Shown: positions 27,536-36,630 of the stretch, piece after piece
Layout of the letters: every line of letters begins with the position of its first letter
Position numbering within the stretch: position 1 is the first letter of the stretch
NCBI RefSeq assembly: GCF_014191255.1
Contig: NZ_JACHWH010000003.1
Location: forward strand, 315,501 to 379,500
From: Amycolatopsis bartoniae
GTDB taxonomy: Bacteria; Actinomycetota; Actinomycetes; Mycobacteriales; Pseudonocardiaceae
DNA length: 64,000 bases
Direction: 5' to 3'
Position numbers and translations under genes: made by a program
The notes under the pieces: model-generated
Database searches by the model: none
The model's input: only the letters and a program-made list of their open reading frames with translations
Told to the model about the DNA's origin: nothing

Positions 27536-29107
27536 GTGGCACCACCGGCCGGGCGGATCCGCCCGGGACGCTATCTGAGCATCTTCGTCCTGATCGTGGT
27601 CGTGCTCTACGCGCTGGTGTTCTTCACCGGCGGCGGGAAGCCGACGCCGAAGCTGGGCATCGACCTGCAGGGCGGCACGCGGGTCACGCTCAGCGCGCGC
27701 ACGCCCGACGGGTCCGCCCCGTCGAAGGACTCGCTCAACCAGGCCCGCCAGATCATCGAGAAGCGGGTCAACGGCATCGGCGTGAGCGGCACCGAGGTCA
27801 TCCTCGACGGCAACAACATCGTCATCACCGTGCCCGGCGAGCAGGGCGACCAGGCGAAGAAGCTGGGGCAGACGGCGAAGCTGGGCTTCCGCAAGGTGCT
27901 CGAAGCCCAGACGCCCACCACCCCGCCCACGCCGGCCGCGCCCGGGGCCGACGACCAGTCGCCCGCGCAGATCCAGCAGGCCAAGGCCACCCGCCAGGAC
28001 CCGGGGCTGGTCACCGGCACCGGCGACAGCCTCGCCGAGTCGGCCACCGCGCAGCAGGCGCTGGCCGCGTTCACCTGCTCGGCCCAGGACCCGCTGCGTG
28101 GCAACGACGACCCGAACCTGCCGCTGCTGGCCTGCAACCAGGACGGCAGCGAGAAGTACCTCCTGGGCCCGGTGTTCCTGCAGGGCACGGAGATCGACAA
28201 CGCGGTGTCCTCGCCGCCGGCGCAGAACAAGCCCGGCTGGACCGTCGACCTGACCTTCAAGTCCGGTGGCCGCCAGACCTGGGCCGACTTCACCACCAAG
28301 AACATCAACCAGCGCGCCGCGTTCGTGCTGGACACGCAGGTGGTCTCGGCGCCCACGATCCAGAGCGCGATCGTCGACGGCAACACCCAGATCAGCGGCA
28401 GCTTCACCCAGCAGCAGACCAAGGACCTCGCCGACGTCCTCAAGTACGGCTCGCTGCCGCTGTCGTTCACGTCCTCGGACGCCACCACGGTGTCGGCGAC
28501 GCTCGGCCTCGCCTCGCTGAAGGCCGGGCTCATCGCGGGCGGCCTCGGCCTGGCGCTGGTGTTCGTGTACTGCCTGTTCTACTACCGGCTGCTCGGCGCG
28601 CTCACGATCGTCTCGCTGGCCCTGTCCGGGCTGGTCGTGTACTCGGTGCTGGTGCTGCTGGGCCGCTGGATCGGCTTCACGCTCGACCTCGCGGGCGTCG
28701 CCGGGTTCATCATCTCGATCGGTGTCACGGCGGACTCGTTCGTCGTGTTCTTCGAACGGCTCAAGGACGAGATACGCGAGGGCCGCACGTTCCGGTCCGC
28801 GGTGCCGCGCGGCTGGACCCGGGCGCGGCGCACCATCCTGGCCTCCGACGCGATCCTGTTCCTCGCCTCCGCGGTGCTGTACGCGATCGCGGTCGGCGAC
28901 GTGCAGGGCTTCGCGTTCACCCTCGGCATGTCGACCGTGCTGGACCTGGTCGTGGTGTTCCTCGTGACCCACCCGCTGGTCGCGCTCGCGTCCAAGTCGA
29001 AGTTCCTGTCCAACCCCAAGCTGACCGGGCTCGGCGGCGTGCAGCACCTCGCCGACGAGCGCCGGACCGCACGGAAAGCCGCCGCCGCGGCCGCGAAGGA
29101 GGCGTGA
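27536..29107 (+). CDS. secD: Protein translocase subunit SecD
   Basis: The 523-residue membrane protein pairs with SecF to drive late steps of Sec export with the proton motive force. Helix 1 is near 10-30. The periplasmic P1 domain contains KLGIDLQGGTRVTL near 39-52, then a Pro/Thr/Ala-rich insert near 125-150 typical of actinobacteria. Five more helices follow from about 325, with the ISIGVTADSFVVFFERLKDE motif near 391-410 that carries the conserved Asp and Arg. GTG 27536 has GAGGAGAAC upstream. secF starts 1 base after its stop. Confidence 0.96.
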   Translation: MAPPAGRIRPGRYLSIFVLIVVVLYALVFFTGGGKPTPKLGIDLQGGTRVTLSARTPDGSAPSKDSLNQARQIIEKRVNGIGVSGTEVILDGNNIVITVPGEQGDQAKKLGQTAKLGFRKVLEAQTPTTPPTPAAPGADDQSPAQIQQAKATRQDPGLVTGTGDSLAESATAQQALAAFTCSAQDPLRGNDDPNLPLLACNQDGSEKYLLGPVFLQGTEIDNAVSSPPAQNKPGWTVDLTFKSGGRQTWADFTTKNINQRAAFVLDTQVVSAPTIQSAIVDGNTQISGSFTQQQTKDLADVLKYGSLPLSFTSSDATTVSATLGLASLKAGLIAGGLGLALVFVYCLFYYRLLGALTIVSLALSGLVVYSVLVLLGRWIGFTLDLAGVAGFIISIGVTADSFVVFFERLKDEIREGRTFRSAVPRGWTRARRTILASDAILFLASAVLYAIAVGDVQGFAFTLGMSTVLDLVVVFLVTHPLVALASKSKFLSNPKLTGLGGVQHLADERRTARKAAAAAAKEA

Positions 29108-29108
29108 G

Positions 29109-30311
29109 GTGGCCAGCCCCGAACAGAGCACGCCCGCCGCGAAGGGCAGTGTGTTCCACCGGCTCTACGTCGGCAGTGGCGCGTTCGACATCGTCGGCAA
29201 GCGCAAGCGGTGGTACGTCTTCTTCGCGCTGCTGGTGCTCGTCTGCATCGCCTCGATTGGCATCCGCTGGTTCAACCTCGGCATCGAGTTCGAGGGCGGC
29301 ACGCAGCTGCAGATGCCGGCGCACGGCGCACACGGCACCATCACGGCCGACCAGGCCAAGCAGGTGTTCGCGGACACGCTGGGCAAGCAGGCCGCTTCGG
29401 CGCAGACGGTCGGCGTGGGCAACGCCGCCACCGTCCAGATCCGGTCCGAGGCGCTGGACGAGAACGACGTCTCGAAGGTCGAGCAGGCGCTGTTCCAGCA
29501 GCTGCAGCCGATCGGCTCCAACGGCCAGCCCAGTGTCCAGGCCATCAGCGACAGCGCGGTGAGCGCGTCGTGGGGCGGGGAGATCTCGCGGCAGGCGCTG
29601 ATCGCGCTCGCCGTGTTCATGGTGCTGGTGACGGTCTTCCTGGCGATCTACTTCGAACGCTGGATGGCCATCGCGGCGCTGATCTCACTGATCCACGACA
29701 TCGTGGTCACCGCGGGCGTCTACTCGCTGGTGGGCTTCGAGGTCACCCCGGCGACGGTGATCGGCCTGCTCACGATCCTCGGGTTCTCCCTCTACGACAC
29801 CGTCGTGGTGTTCGACAAGGTGAAGGAGAACGCGCGGGGCCTGCTCGGGCTGACGCGCCGCACGTACGCCGAGACCGCGAACCTGGCGCTGAACCAGACC
29901 CTGATGCGCTCGATCAACACGTCCATCATCGCGCTGCTGCCGGTGCTGGGCCTGCTGATCGTCGGCTACCTCCTGCTCGGCTCGGGCACGCTGCAGGACC
30001 TCGCGCTCGTCCAGCTCACCGGCATGCTGGCCGGCGTGCTGTCATCGCTGTTCCTGGCGACGCCGCTGCTGGTCGACCTCAAGATGCGGGACCCGAAGTT
30101 CAAGCAGCAGGCCGAGCGCGTGCACGCCCGGCGCGCGAACCTGGCGCGCAAGGCCGCCGAGCGCGAGGCCCTCGAAGACGACTTCACGGGTGACGACGAG
30201 GAGCCGGGCAAGGAGAAGGCGTACGCCGGTGCGGGTGCGACGCGGAGCCCGAAGGCGGGTTCGCGTCCGCAGGCGCGCCGGGGCCGCCCGTCGGGCAAGC
30301 GGAAGCGCTGA
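29109..30311 (+). CDS. secF: Protein translocase subunit SecF
   Basis: The 400-residue partner of SecD has helix 1 near 38-58, the GIEFEGGTQLQM motif near 57-70, and five C-terminal helices from about 160. GFSLYDTVVVFDKVKEN near 218-234 is the SecF signature. The last 70 residues form a charged, Lys/Arg/Gly-rich cytoplasmic tail longer than in E. coli. GTG 29109 follows the secD stop directly, so the two are co-translated. apt follows after 2 bases. Confidence 0.96.
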   Translation: MASPEQSTPAAKGSVFHRLYVGSGAFDIVGKRKRWYVFFALLVLVCIASIGIRWFNLGIEFEGGTQLQMPAHGAHGTITADQAKQVFADTLGKQAASAQTVGVGNAATVQIRSEALDENDVSKVEQALFQQLQPIGSNGQPSVQAISDSAVSASWGGEISRQALIALAVFMVLVTVFLAIYFERWMAIAALISLIHDIVVTAGVYSLVGFEVTPATVIGLLTILGFSLYDTVVVFDKVKENARGLLGLTRRTYAETANLALNQTLMRSINTSIIALLPVLGLLIVGYLLLGSGTLQDLALVQLTGMLAGVLSSLFLATPLLVDLKMRDPKFKQQAERVHARRANLARKAAEREALEDDFTGDDEEPGKEKAYAGAGATRSPKAGSRPQARRGRPSGKRKR

Positions 30312-30313
30312 GC

Positions 30314-30832
30314 ATGGAGCTCGACGCGGCGCTCGGCCTGATCGCCGACGTCCCGGACTTCCCCGAGCCCGGTGTGCTGTTCCGGGACCTGTCGCCGCTC
30401 TTCGCGAGCGGTCCGGGGTTCCGGGCGGTGGCGGACGCGCTCGCCGGCACGCTGAGCCCGGAGGTGGAGCTGCTGGCCGCGGTGGAGGCACGCGGGTTCG
30501 TGCTCGCCGCCGCCGTCGGCTACGCCCGCGGGCTCGGCGTGGTGCTGGTCCGCAAGCCGGGCAAGCTGCCGTCGGTCGCGGGCCGGGTGGACTACGCGCT
30601 GGAGTACGGCACGGCGTCGCTGGAGCTGCCGGAGGACGTCGTGGCACCGGGCGCGCACGTCGCGGTGGTCGACGACGTGCTGGCCACGGGCGGCACGGTC
30701 AACGCGGCGTGCGAGCTGCTGGAGAAGGCGGGCGCGGTGGTGTCCGGCGTGTCGGTGGTGCTGGAGCTGGCCGCACTGGGCGGCCGCGCGGTGCTCGAAG
30801 GCCGGGAAGTGCACGCGCTGCGCACGGTGTGA
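30314..30832 (+). CDS. apt: Adenine phosphoribosyltransferase
   Basis: The 172-residue enzyme makes AMP from adenine and PRPP in purine salvage. FPEPGVLFRDLSPLF (16-30) is the apt-specific N-terminal pattern, and VAVVDDVLATGGT near 116-128 is the PRPP loop. ATG 30314 sits 2 bases after secF, and rel follows, the conserved secDF-apt-rel arrangement. A sub-stretch of 147 bases before rel may contain a separate promoter. Confidence 0.95.
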   Translation: MELDAALGLIADVPDFPEPGVLFRDLSPLFASGPGFRAVADALAGTLSPEVELLAAVEARGFVLAAAVGYARGLGVVLVRKPGKLPSVAGRVDYALEYGTASLELPEDVVAPGAHVAVVDDVLATGGTVNAACELLEKAGAVVSGVSVVLELAALGGRAVLEGREVHALRTV

Positions 30833-30979
30833 CCGCGCGCGCCTGACCCCGCCGTCCGGCGCGCAACCCGCCCGTTCGGCGCAGGCCGCCGGGCCGGCGG
30901 GAGGGATCACGAACCCGTCCGGCCCACTCGCGTTACGCTTGTTGTTCCAGAGGACTCGTCGCGAGAGCAGGAGGTGCGG

Positions 30980-33295
30980 GTGAGCCAGGAGCTCGACGCC
31001 TCAGCGCCCGCCGACAACGCGCTGACCCACCAGGGTGTGACCAGGGCGCCCTCGGCCACGCGGCGGGTCCGCGCCCGGCTCGCCCGGCGGATCACCGCAC
31101 AGCGCGCCGCCTCCGTCAAGCAGGTGCTGGAGCCGCTCGCCGCGATCCACCGCGAGCTGCACCCGAACGCGGACCTGAGCCTGCTGCAGCGGGCCTACGA
31201 CGTCGCCGAAGAGCTGCACCGCGACCAGCGGCGCAAGTCCGGCGACCCGTACATCACGCACCCGCTCGCGGTCGCCACCATCCTCGCCGAGCTGGGCATG
31301 GACACCATCACGCTGGTCGCCGCCCTGCTGCACGACACGGTCGAGGACACCGGTTACTCCGTCGAGCAGCTGGCCGAGGACTTCGGCGACAAGGTCGCGC
31401 AGCTCGTCGACGGCGTCACCAAGCTGGACAAGGTCAAGCTCGGCACGGCCGCCGAGGCCGAGACCATCCGCAAGATGGTCATCGCGATGGCCCGGGACCC
31501 GCGGGTGCTCGTCATCAAGCTCGCCGACCGCCTGCACAACATGCGCACGATGCGGTTCCTGCCGCCGGAGAAGCAGGCGCGCAAGGCGAAGGAGACCCTG
31601 GAGGTCCTCGCCCCGCTCGCGCACCGGCTCGGCATGGCGACGGTCAAGTGGGAGCTGGAGGACCTCGCGTTCGCGATCCTGCAGCCGAAGAAGTACGACG
31701 AGATCGTGCGCCTGGTCGCCGACCGCGCGCCGTCGCGCGACATCTACCTGCGCAAGGTGATCGACGAGCTGAACCTGAGCCTGGGCAACTCGCGGATCAC
31801 CGCGAAGGTCGAGGGCAGGCCCAAGCACTACTACTCGATCAACCAGAAGATGATCGTCCGCGGCCGCGACCTCGACGACATCCACGACCTGGTGGGCGTG
31901 CGGATCCTCGTCGAGGACGTGCGCGACTGCTACGCGGCCATGGGTGTCGTGCACGCGCTGTGGCAGCCGATGCCCGGCCGCTTCAAGGACTACATCGCCC
32001 AGCCCCGCTACGGCGTCTACCAGTCGTTGCACACCACCGTGATCGGCCCGGACGGCAAGCCGCTCGAAGTGCAGATCCGCACCTACGAGATGCACCACAC
32101 CGCCGAGTACGGCATCGCGGCGCACTGGCGGTACAAGGAAACCCGCGGCACGCACAGTGGCAACACTGTCGACATCGACGAGATGGCGTGGATGCGGCAG
32201 TTGCTCGACTGGCAGCGCGAGGCCGCGGACCCGGGTGAGTTCCTCGACTCGTTGCGCTACGAGCTGGCCGCGCGCGAGATCTTCGTGTTCACGCCGAAGG
32301 GCGATGTGGTCACGCTGCCCGTCGGCGGCACGCCCGTGGACTTCGCCTACGCCGTGCACACCGAGGTCGGTCACCGCTGCATCGGCGCGCGCGTCAACGG
32401 CAGGCTCGTCGCGCTGGAGCGCAAGCTCGAGAACGGCGACGTCGTCGAGATCTTCACGTCGAAGGCGGAGAACGCGGGCCCGAGCCGGGACTGGCTGACG
32501 TTCGCCCGCTCGCCGAAGGCACGCGCGAAGATCCGCCAGTGGTTCGCCAAGGAGCGTCGCGACGAGGCGATCGAGGCGGGCAAGGAGGCGATCACCAAGG
32601 AGATCCGCAAGGTCGGGCTGCCGATGCAGCGCCTGGTCACCGCGGAGTCCATGGGGGCGCTGGCCGCCGAGCTGCGGCATCCGGACATCAGCTCGCTGTA
32701 CGCCGCGGTGGGGGAGAACCACACCAGCGCGAAGCACGTCGTGCAGCGGCTCGTCGCGCTGATCGGCGGGGTCGAGGAGGCCGAGGAGGAGCTGGCCGCC
32801 CGCTCGACGCCGTCGACGGTGGCCCGGCGCCGCGGCTCCAACGACGTCGGCGTGATCGTCAAGGAGGCGGGTGACGTGTGGGCGAAGCTCGCCCGCTGCT
32901 GCACCCCCGTGCCGGGCGACGAGATCCTGGGGTTCGTCACACGCGGTGGTGGCGTGAGCGTGCACCGCACGGACTGCACGAACGCCGAGGACCTGCGCAA
33001 CCAGCCCGAGCGGCTGGTCGAGGTGGAGTGGGCGCCGTCGGAGAACTCGGTGTTCCTGGTGTCGATCCAGGTCGAGGCCCTCGACCGGCACCGGCTGCTG
33101 TCGGACGTGACGAAGGTGCTGGCCGACGAGAAGGTCAACATCCTCTCGGCGTCGGTCACGACGTCCCGCGACCGGGTGGCGGTGAGCCGGTTCTCGTTCG
33201 AGATGGGCGACCCCAAGCACCTGGGCCACGTGCTGAAGGTGGTCCGCGGCGTGGAGGGCGTCTACGACGTGTACCGCGTCACGTCGGCGTCCTGA
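30980..33295 (+). CDS. relA: Bifunctional (p)ppGpp synthetase/hydrolase Rel
   Basis: The 771-residue stringent-response enzyme has an N-terminal HD hydrolase domain (LLHDTVEDT near 115-123), a synthetase domain with [20 protein letters not shown] near 335-354, a TGS domain ([14 protein letters not shown] near 433), a zinc-finger region with [10 protein letters not shown] near 635 and a C-terminal ACT domain. The RxKD form of the synthetase motif indicates a bifunctional Rel rather than a synthetase-only RelA. AGGAGG at 30969-30974 points to GTG 30980; GTG 30974 overlaps that site and is rejected. Confidence 0.96.
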   Translation: MSQELDASAPADNALTHQGVTRAPSATRRVRARLARRITAQRAASVKQVLEPLAAIHRELHPNADLSLLQRAYDVAEELHRDQRRKSGDPYITHPLAVATILAELGMDTITLVAALLHDTVEDTGYSVEQLAEDFGDKVAQLVDGVTKLDKVKLGTAAEAETIRKMVIAMARDPRVLVIKLADRLHNMRTMRFLPPEKQARKAKETLEVLAPLAHRLGMATVKWELEDLAFAILQPKKYDEIVRLVADRAPSRDIYLRKVIDELNLSLGNSRITAKVEGRPKHYYSINQKMIVRGRDLDDIHDLVGVRILVEDVRDCYAAMGVVHALWQPMPGRFKDYIAQPRYGVYQSLHTTVIGPDGKPLEVQIRTYEMHHTAEYGIAAHWRYKETRGTHSGNTVDIDEMAWMRQLLDWQREAADPGEFLDSLRYELAAREIFVFTPKGDVVTLPVGGTPVDFAYAVHTEVGHRCIGARVNGRLVALERKLENGDVVEIFTSKAENAGPSRDWLTFARSPKARAKIRQWFAKERRDEAIEAGKEAITKEIRKVGLPMQRLVTAESMGALAAELRHPDISSLYAAVGENHTSAKHVVQRLVALIGGVEEAEEELAARSTPSTVARRRGSNDVGVIVKEAGDVWAKLARCCTPVPGDEILGFVTRGGGVSVHRTDCTNAEDLRNQPERLVEVEWAPSENSVFLVSIQVEALDRHRLLSDVTKVLADEKVNILSASVTTSRDRVAVSRFSFEMGDPKHLGHVLKVVRGVEGVYDVYRVTSAS

Positions 33296-33317
33296 TCTCC
33301 GTCGTTACAGTGCCCGT

Positions 33318-34079
33318 ATGAGTCTGGAGTTCACCCGCGACGGGGCGGTCGGCAGGCTGACCTTCACGCGGCCGGAGAAGAAGAACGCGATCACGCACGA
33401 GATGTGGTCGGCGGTTCCCGGGATCGTGGCGGAGGTCGAGGCCGATCCGGCGCTCAAGGTGCTCGTGCTCACCGGCGCGGGCGCGGACTTCTCGGCGGGC
33501 GCGGACATCAGCGAGTTCCGTTCGCTACGGTCCACTGCGGACGGTGCGGCCGTCTACGACAAGGCCGTCGAGGAGGCGGTGTCGGCGCTCACGAGCCTGC
33601 GCAAGCCGAGCATCGCGGTGATCCGCGGCAACTGCATCGGCGGCGGCTGCCAGGTTTCCGTGGCGTGCGACTTCCGGTTCGCCGCGCCCGGCGCGCGGTT
33701 CGGCATCACGCCGGCGAAACTCGGCATCGTCTACGACTTCCTGTCCACGCGGCAGCTGGTCTCGCTGATCGGGCCCGCGCACGCGCGGTACTTCCTGCTG
33801 TCCGGACAGCTGATCGACGCCACCAGGGCGCGGGAGATCGGTCTGGTCAACGACGTCTTCGACGCACTCGACGACGAGGTCGCCGCGTTCGTGGAAGTCC
33901 TCTGCTCGCGTTCGCAGACGTCGATCCGGGGAATGAACCGCGTCATCGAGAAGATCCTGGCGGGACAAGGGGAAACCGACGCCGAGATCGAGGGGATCCG
34001 CTCCGCCGCCGTGCACGGGGCGGACTACGCGGAGGGCGTCGCGGCCTTCCTGGAGCGCCGCCCTCCGCGGTTCCGCTAA
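33318..34079 (+). CDS. Crotonase-fold protein (enoyl-CoA hydratase/isomerase family) lacking both canonical catalytic Glu
   Basis: The 253-residue product has the crotonase fold, with the oxyanion-hole segments TGAGADFSAGADISEF (about 54-69) and GNCIGGGCQVSVACD (about 100-114). In classical hydratases the two catalytic Glu residues lie in GGGCE and in the following GxxPE segment. Here they are Q (GGGCQ) and A (TPAKLGI), so ordinary hydration is unlikely. Thioester hydrolysis, decarboxylation or isomerisation are possible. The gene is convergent with the cyclophilin gene and their stop codons overlap (34076-34079). It is 22 bases after rel on the same strand. Confidence 0.87.
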   Translation: MSLEFTRDGAVGRLTFTRPEKKNAITHEMWSAVPGIVAEVEADPALKVLVLTGAGADFSAGADISEFRSLRSTADGAAVYDKAVEEAVSALTSLRKPSIAVIRGNCIGGGCQVSVACDFRFAAPGARFGITPAKLGIVYDFLSTRQLVSLIGPAHARYFLLSGQLIDATRAREIGLVNDVFDALDDEVAAFVEVLCSRSQTSIRGMNRVIEKILAGQGETDAEIEGIRSAAVHGADYAEGVAAFLERRPPRFR

Positions 34080-34939
34080 GCGTCCACTGTGGCCCCGGTG
34101 AACTTCACCGGGGTCTTGGGCGCACCCGTGCCGTCCTGGCTCTGCGCCGCGGAAGCCGGGTCGACGCCGTCGCGGGCGACCTTGTCCAGCACCTGCAGCC
34201 CGGCGTCCGAAATGGACCCGAAGACGGTGTAGTCGGGGTCGAGCTGCGCGTCACCGTAGACCATGAAGAACTGGCTGCCGCCGCTGTTCGGCTGGGACGT
34301 CTTCGCCATCGCGAGAACGCCGCGGCCGTAGGTCAGCTGGGCGAAGTTCTCGTCCGGGATCGTGTAGCCGGGCCCGCCCATGCCGGTGCCCGTCGGGTCG
34401 CCGCACTGCAGCATCTGCAGCCCCTCGGTGCCCAGGCGGTGGCACGAGCTGTCGGTGTAGAAGCCCTGGTTGATCAGGCTCAGGAAGCTGTTCACCGTGC
34501 AGGGGGCGAGCGCGCGGTCCAGCGTCAGCGGGATGTCGCCCGCGGTGGTCTTGAGCGTCACGTTCACCGTGCCGGTGGAGGGGACGTTCTTGCCGTCCGG
34601 CGGGGTCGCCTTCTTGGTGCTCTGCTGGTCGGTCGACGCCGGGTAGTTGCACGTGGTCGGGTTCGGCAGCGGCGTGGGGCGGGCGGCCTCGGTGACGCGT
34701 TGTGTCGGGATCTGGATGGCGCTGCTCTCCGGCGCGCTCGTCTGGTCCGCCGCCGTCGTCGAGTCGCTCCCGCCGCCCTGCGTCACGAAGAAGACCACCA
34801 ACCCGGCGACCACGACCACCACGCCCACCGTCGCACCGACGCCGATGATCTTGCGTCGGCGGGCGCGCTCGGCGCGGCGGACGAGTTGCCGTTCCAGTTT
34901 GCGCTTCGCGGCTTCACGGCGCTGCTGGTTGGTCGCCAC
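34076..34939 (-). CDS. Membrane-anchored cyclophilin-type peptidyl-prolyl isomerase
   Basis: From GTG 34939 the product has 287 residues: a highly basic N-terminus (about 1-30), one membrane helix (about 31-53), a Ser/Thr/Pro linker, and an extracytoplasmic cyclophilin domain from about 128. The domain has the DPTGTGMGGPGYTIPDE block near 182-198 and NSGGSQFFMVYGD near 218-230. The usual FHR catalytic triplet reads CHR, keeping the Arg. GGAGGGGG just before GTG 34939 fixes the start. It probably folds secreted or wall proteins. Confidence 0.92.
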   Translation of the reverse strand: MATNQQRREAAKRKLERQLVRRAERARRRKIIGVGATVGVVVVVAGLVVFFVTQGGGSDSTTAADQTSAPESSAIQIPTQRVTEAARPTPLPNPTTCNYPASTDQQSTKKATPPDGKNVPSTGTVNVTLKTTAGDIPLTLDRALAPCTVNSFLSLINQGFYTDSSCHRLGTEGLQMLQCGDPTGTGMGGPGYTIPDENFAQLTYGRGVLAMAKTSQPNSGGSQFFMVYGDAQLDPDYTVFGSISDAGLQVLDKVARDGVDPASAAQSQDGTGAPKTPVKFTGATVDA

Positions 34940-35064
34940 CTGCCCCCTCCAGAATCTGCTCGACTTCACCGATCGGGTGGCGGCAGTCTATGGGCACAGC
35001 CTGTGAGAACCCCGTACAGGGCCGGTTAGGGTGGACGCGCCGGACTGACTGGAGGTGGCTTTTC

Positions 35065-35634
35065 GTGCTCGTCGTCGGGTTCGCGACCGGCGCGCTCCGA
35101 GCGAACTGTTACCTGCTCGCCCCCGAAGCCGGTGGCCCGTGCGTGGTGGTCGACCCGGGGCAGGAGGCCGCCGGACCGGTGGGGAAAGCGTTGGGGGAAC
35201 ACGGTTTGACGCCGGAAGCGGTGCTGCTCACGCACGGCCATCCCGATCACGTGGACGCCGCGGGCCCGCTCGCGGAGCGGCACGGGATCCCGGTGTGGCT
35301 CCACCCCGCCGACAGCCCGCTCGTGCCGATATCCACTTGTGATCTCGGCGAGGAGAGCCTCGCCGTCGCCGGGCTGACGGTCGGCGTCGCGCACACCCCG
35401 GGGCACACTCCCGGTTCCGTCGTGTTCCGCCTCGACACCCCGGAAGGGGGACGCCTGGTGCTCACCGGTGACACCCTGTTCGCCGGTTCCGTCGGCCGCG
35501 GCGACCAGGAGGTGCTCGCCGCGTCGCTGCGCGACACGCTGCTGCCCCTGCCCGACGACACGGTGGTGCTGCCCGGGCACGGCGCGGCGACGACGATCGG
35601 GCGCGAGCGGCGCCAGGCGGCGGTGGCCCGGTGA
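35065..35634 (+). CDS. Metallo-beta-lactamase-fold hydrolase (glyoxalase II-like)
   Basis: The 189-residue product has the metal ligands of the family: THGHPDHVDAAG near 53-64, HTPGHTPGS near 113-121, GDTLFAGSVGRGD near 136-148 and LPGHG near 171-175. It probably hydrolyses thioesters, as glyoxalase II does; the specific substrate is unknown. GTG 35065 has GGAGGTGG at 35051-35058, which favours it over the longer open frame upstream. The stop overlaps the start of the next gene by 4 bases. Confidence 0.9.
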   Translation: MLVVGFATGALRANCYLLAPEAGGPCVVVDPGQEAAGPVGKALGEHGLTPEAVLLTHGHPDHVDAAGPLAERHGIPVWLHPADSPLVPISTCDLGEESLAVAGLTVGVAHTPGHTPGSVVFRLDTPEGGRLVLTGDTLFAGSVGRGDQEVLAASLRDTLLPLPDDTVVLPGHGAATTIGRERRQAAVAR

Positions 35635-36305
35635 CCGAGCCGAGCAACGAGCGGAAGAACCCGGCCAGGACGCCCGAGCCGGAGCGGCTGCCGCTGCACC
35701 AGGAGGAACCGCGGCTGCGCAGGCGCAGGCTGCTGTCGGGGCTCATCGGGGCCGTCGTGTTCGCTGCCGCGTTCGGCGGGGTCGCCGGGCTGATCGGCGG
35801 CCAGGTCGCCGGGCTGGTGGTCGCGGCCGTGGTCGCGCTGCCGCTGGTCTACGTCGTGGTGTTCGCGGCCCGGCGCCGGATCTGGCTCGAAGGCACCACG
35901 CTGCTGGTGCGCACCTGGCGCACGCGCCGTGTGGACGTCGTCCAGGCGAGCCGCATCGACCTGCTGGTGACCGACGTGCGCGGGATGCGCACGGTGAGCC
36001 TGCTGTTCAACGCCCGCCAGCGCGGCCGGACCGCGAAGGTCGACGTGGCGGTGTACGCCGGGACGGGCGGGCGCGAGCTGAACGTGCTGGCGCTGCGGCG
36101 GCTGGCGAACGCGCTGATGAACAACACCGAGGCCAACGGCATGGTGTTCGCCGAGCTGCTCGTGGCACAGCTGCGGGCGGAGGCGCGGGGCGAGGCCGCC
36201 GCGGGGCGCCCGCTCTACCGGCTCGCGTCGGCGGCGCCATCCGGGCGGCTCGCGCAGCGGTTCACGATGGACGCCGTGAGCCGCTTCGTCGCGCACCTGG
36301 ACTGA
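35631..36305 (+). CDS. Membrane protein of unknown function
   Basis: The 224-residue product has a basic, proline-containing cytoplasmic N-terminus, two hydrophobic helices (about 33-53 and 55-78), and a soluble domain. The domain has an RRRIWLEGTTLLVRTWRTRRVDVVQ stretch typical of bacterial PH-like domains. No catalytic motif is visible. GTG 35631 overlaps the previous stop by 4 bases. Its 3' end overlaps the convergent small gene by 44 bases. Confidence 0.75.
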   Translation: MTEPSNERKNPARTPEPERLPLHQEEPRLRRRRLLSGLIGAVVFAAAFGGVAGLIGGQVAGLVVAAVVALPLVYVVVFAARRRIWLEGTTLLVRTWRTRRVDVVQASRIDLLVTDVRGMRTVSLLFNARQRGRTAKVDVAVYAGTGGRELNVLALRRLANALMNNTEANGMVFAELLVAQLRAEARGEAAAGRPLYRLASAAPSGRLAQRFTMDAVSRFVAHLD

Positions 36306-36552
36306 CCTCGCCCGGCTGCCCGTTCGACTGCGCGGCCAGGCGCCGCTCGATCGCCGCGAGCTGCTCGCGGACGCTCTCCAACTGGTAGACGAGCTCCGGC
36401 AGCTCCTGCGCGGCGAACGTGGCGAGCCGTTCGATCTGCTTCACGGCGTCCCGCAGCTCGGTCAGGACGGTGGTCAGCCGGGGCAGGCTCCACAAGGCCT
36501 GCACGGTGGTCCGGGCGGCGCGGGACAGGCGTCGCGGCAGTGCGAGATCCAT
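36262..36552 (-). CDS. Small hypothetical protein with a predicted coiled-coil segment
   Basis: The 96-residue product starts at ATG 36552, which has AGAGGGG upstream. It is helical: a basic, hydrophobic N-terminal part (MDLALPRRLSRAARTT), then a heptad-like stretch of about 40-75 (ELRDAVKQIERLATFAAQEL) that could form a coiled coil. It has no membrane helix. The last 44 bases overlap the 3' end of the convergent gene 35631-36305. I do not recognise a family. Confidence 0.6.
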   Translation of the reverse strand: MDLALPRRLSRAARTTVQALWSLPRLTTVLTELRDAVKQIERLATFAAQELPELVYQLESVREQLAAIERRLAAQSNGQPGEVSPGARRSGSRRPS

Positions 36553-36630
36553 GCGAGACCCCTCTGTTCGCTTGCCGGTCTTCGTACCCCACCTTCTCCC
36601 GGCGCCCCGCACCGGGGCCGTGACCTGTGA

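Noticed and set aside
31001..33229. Long minus-strand open frame opposite rel
   Set aside because: It is antisense to a complete Rel protein and has shadow composition.
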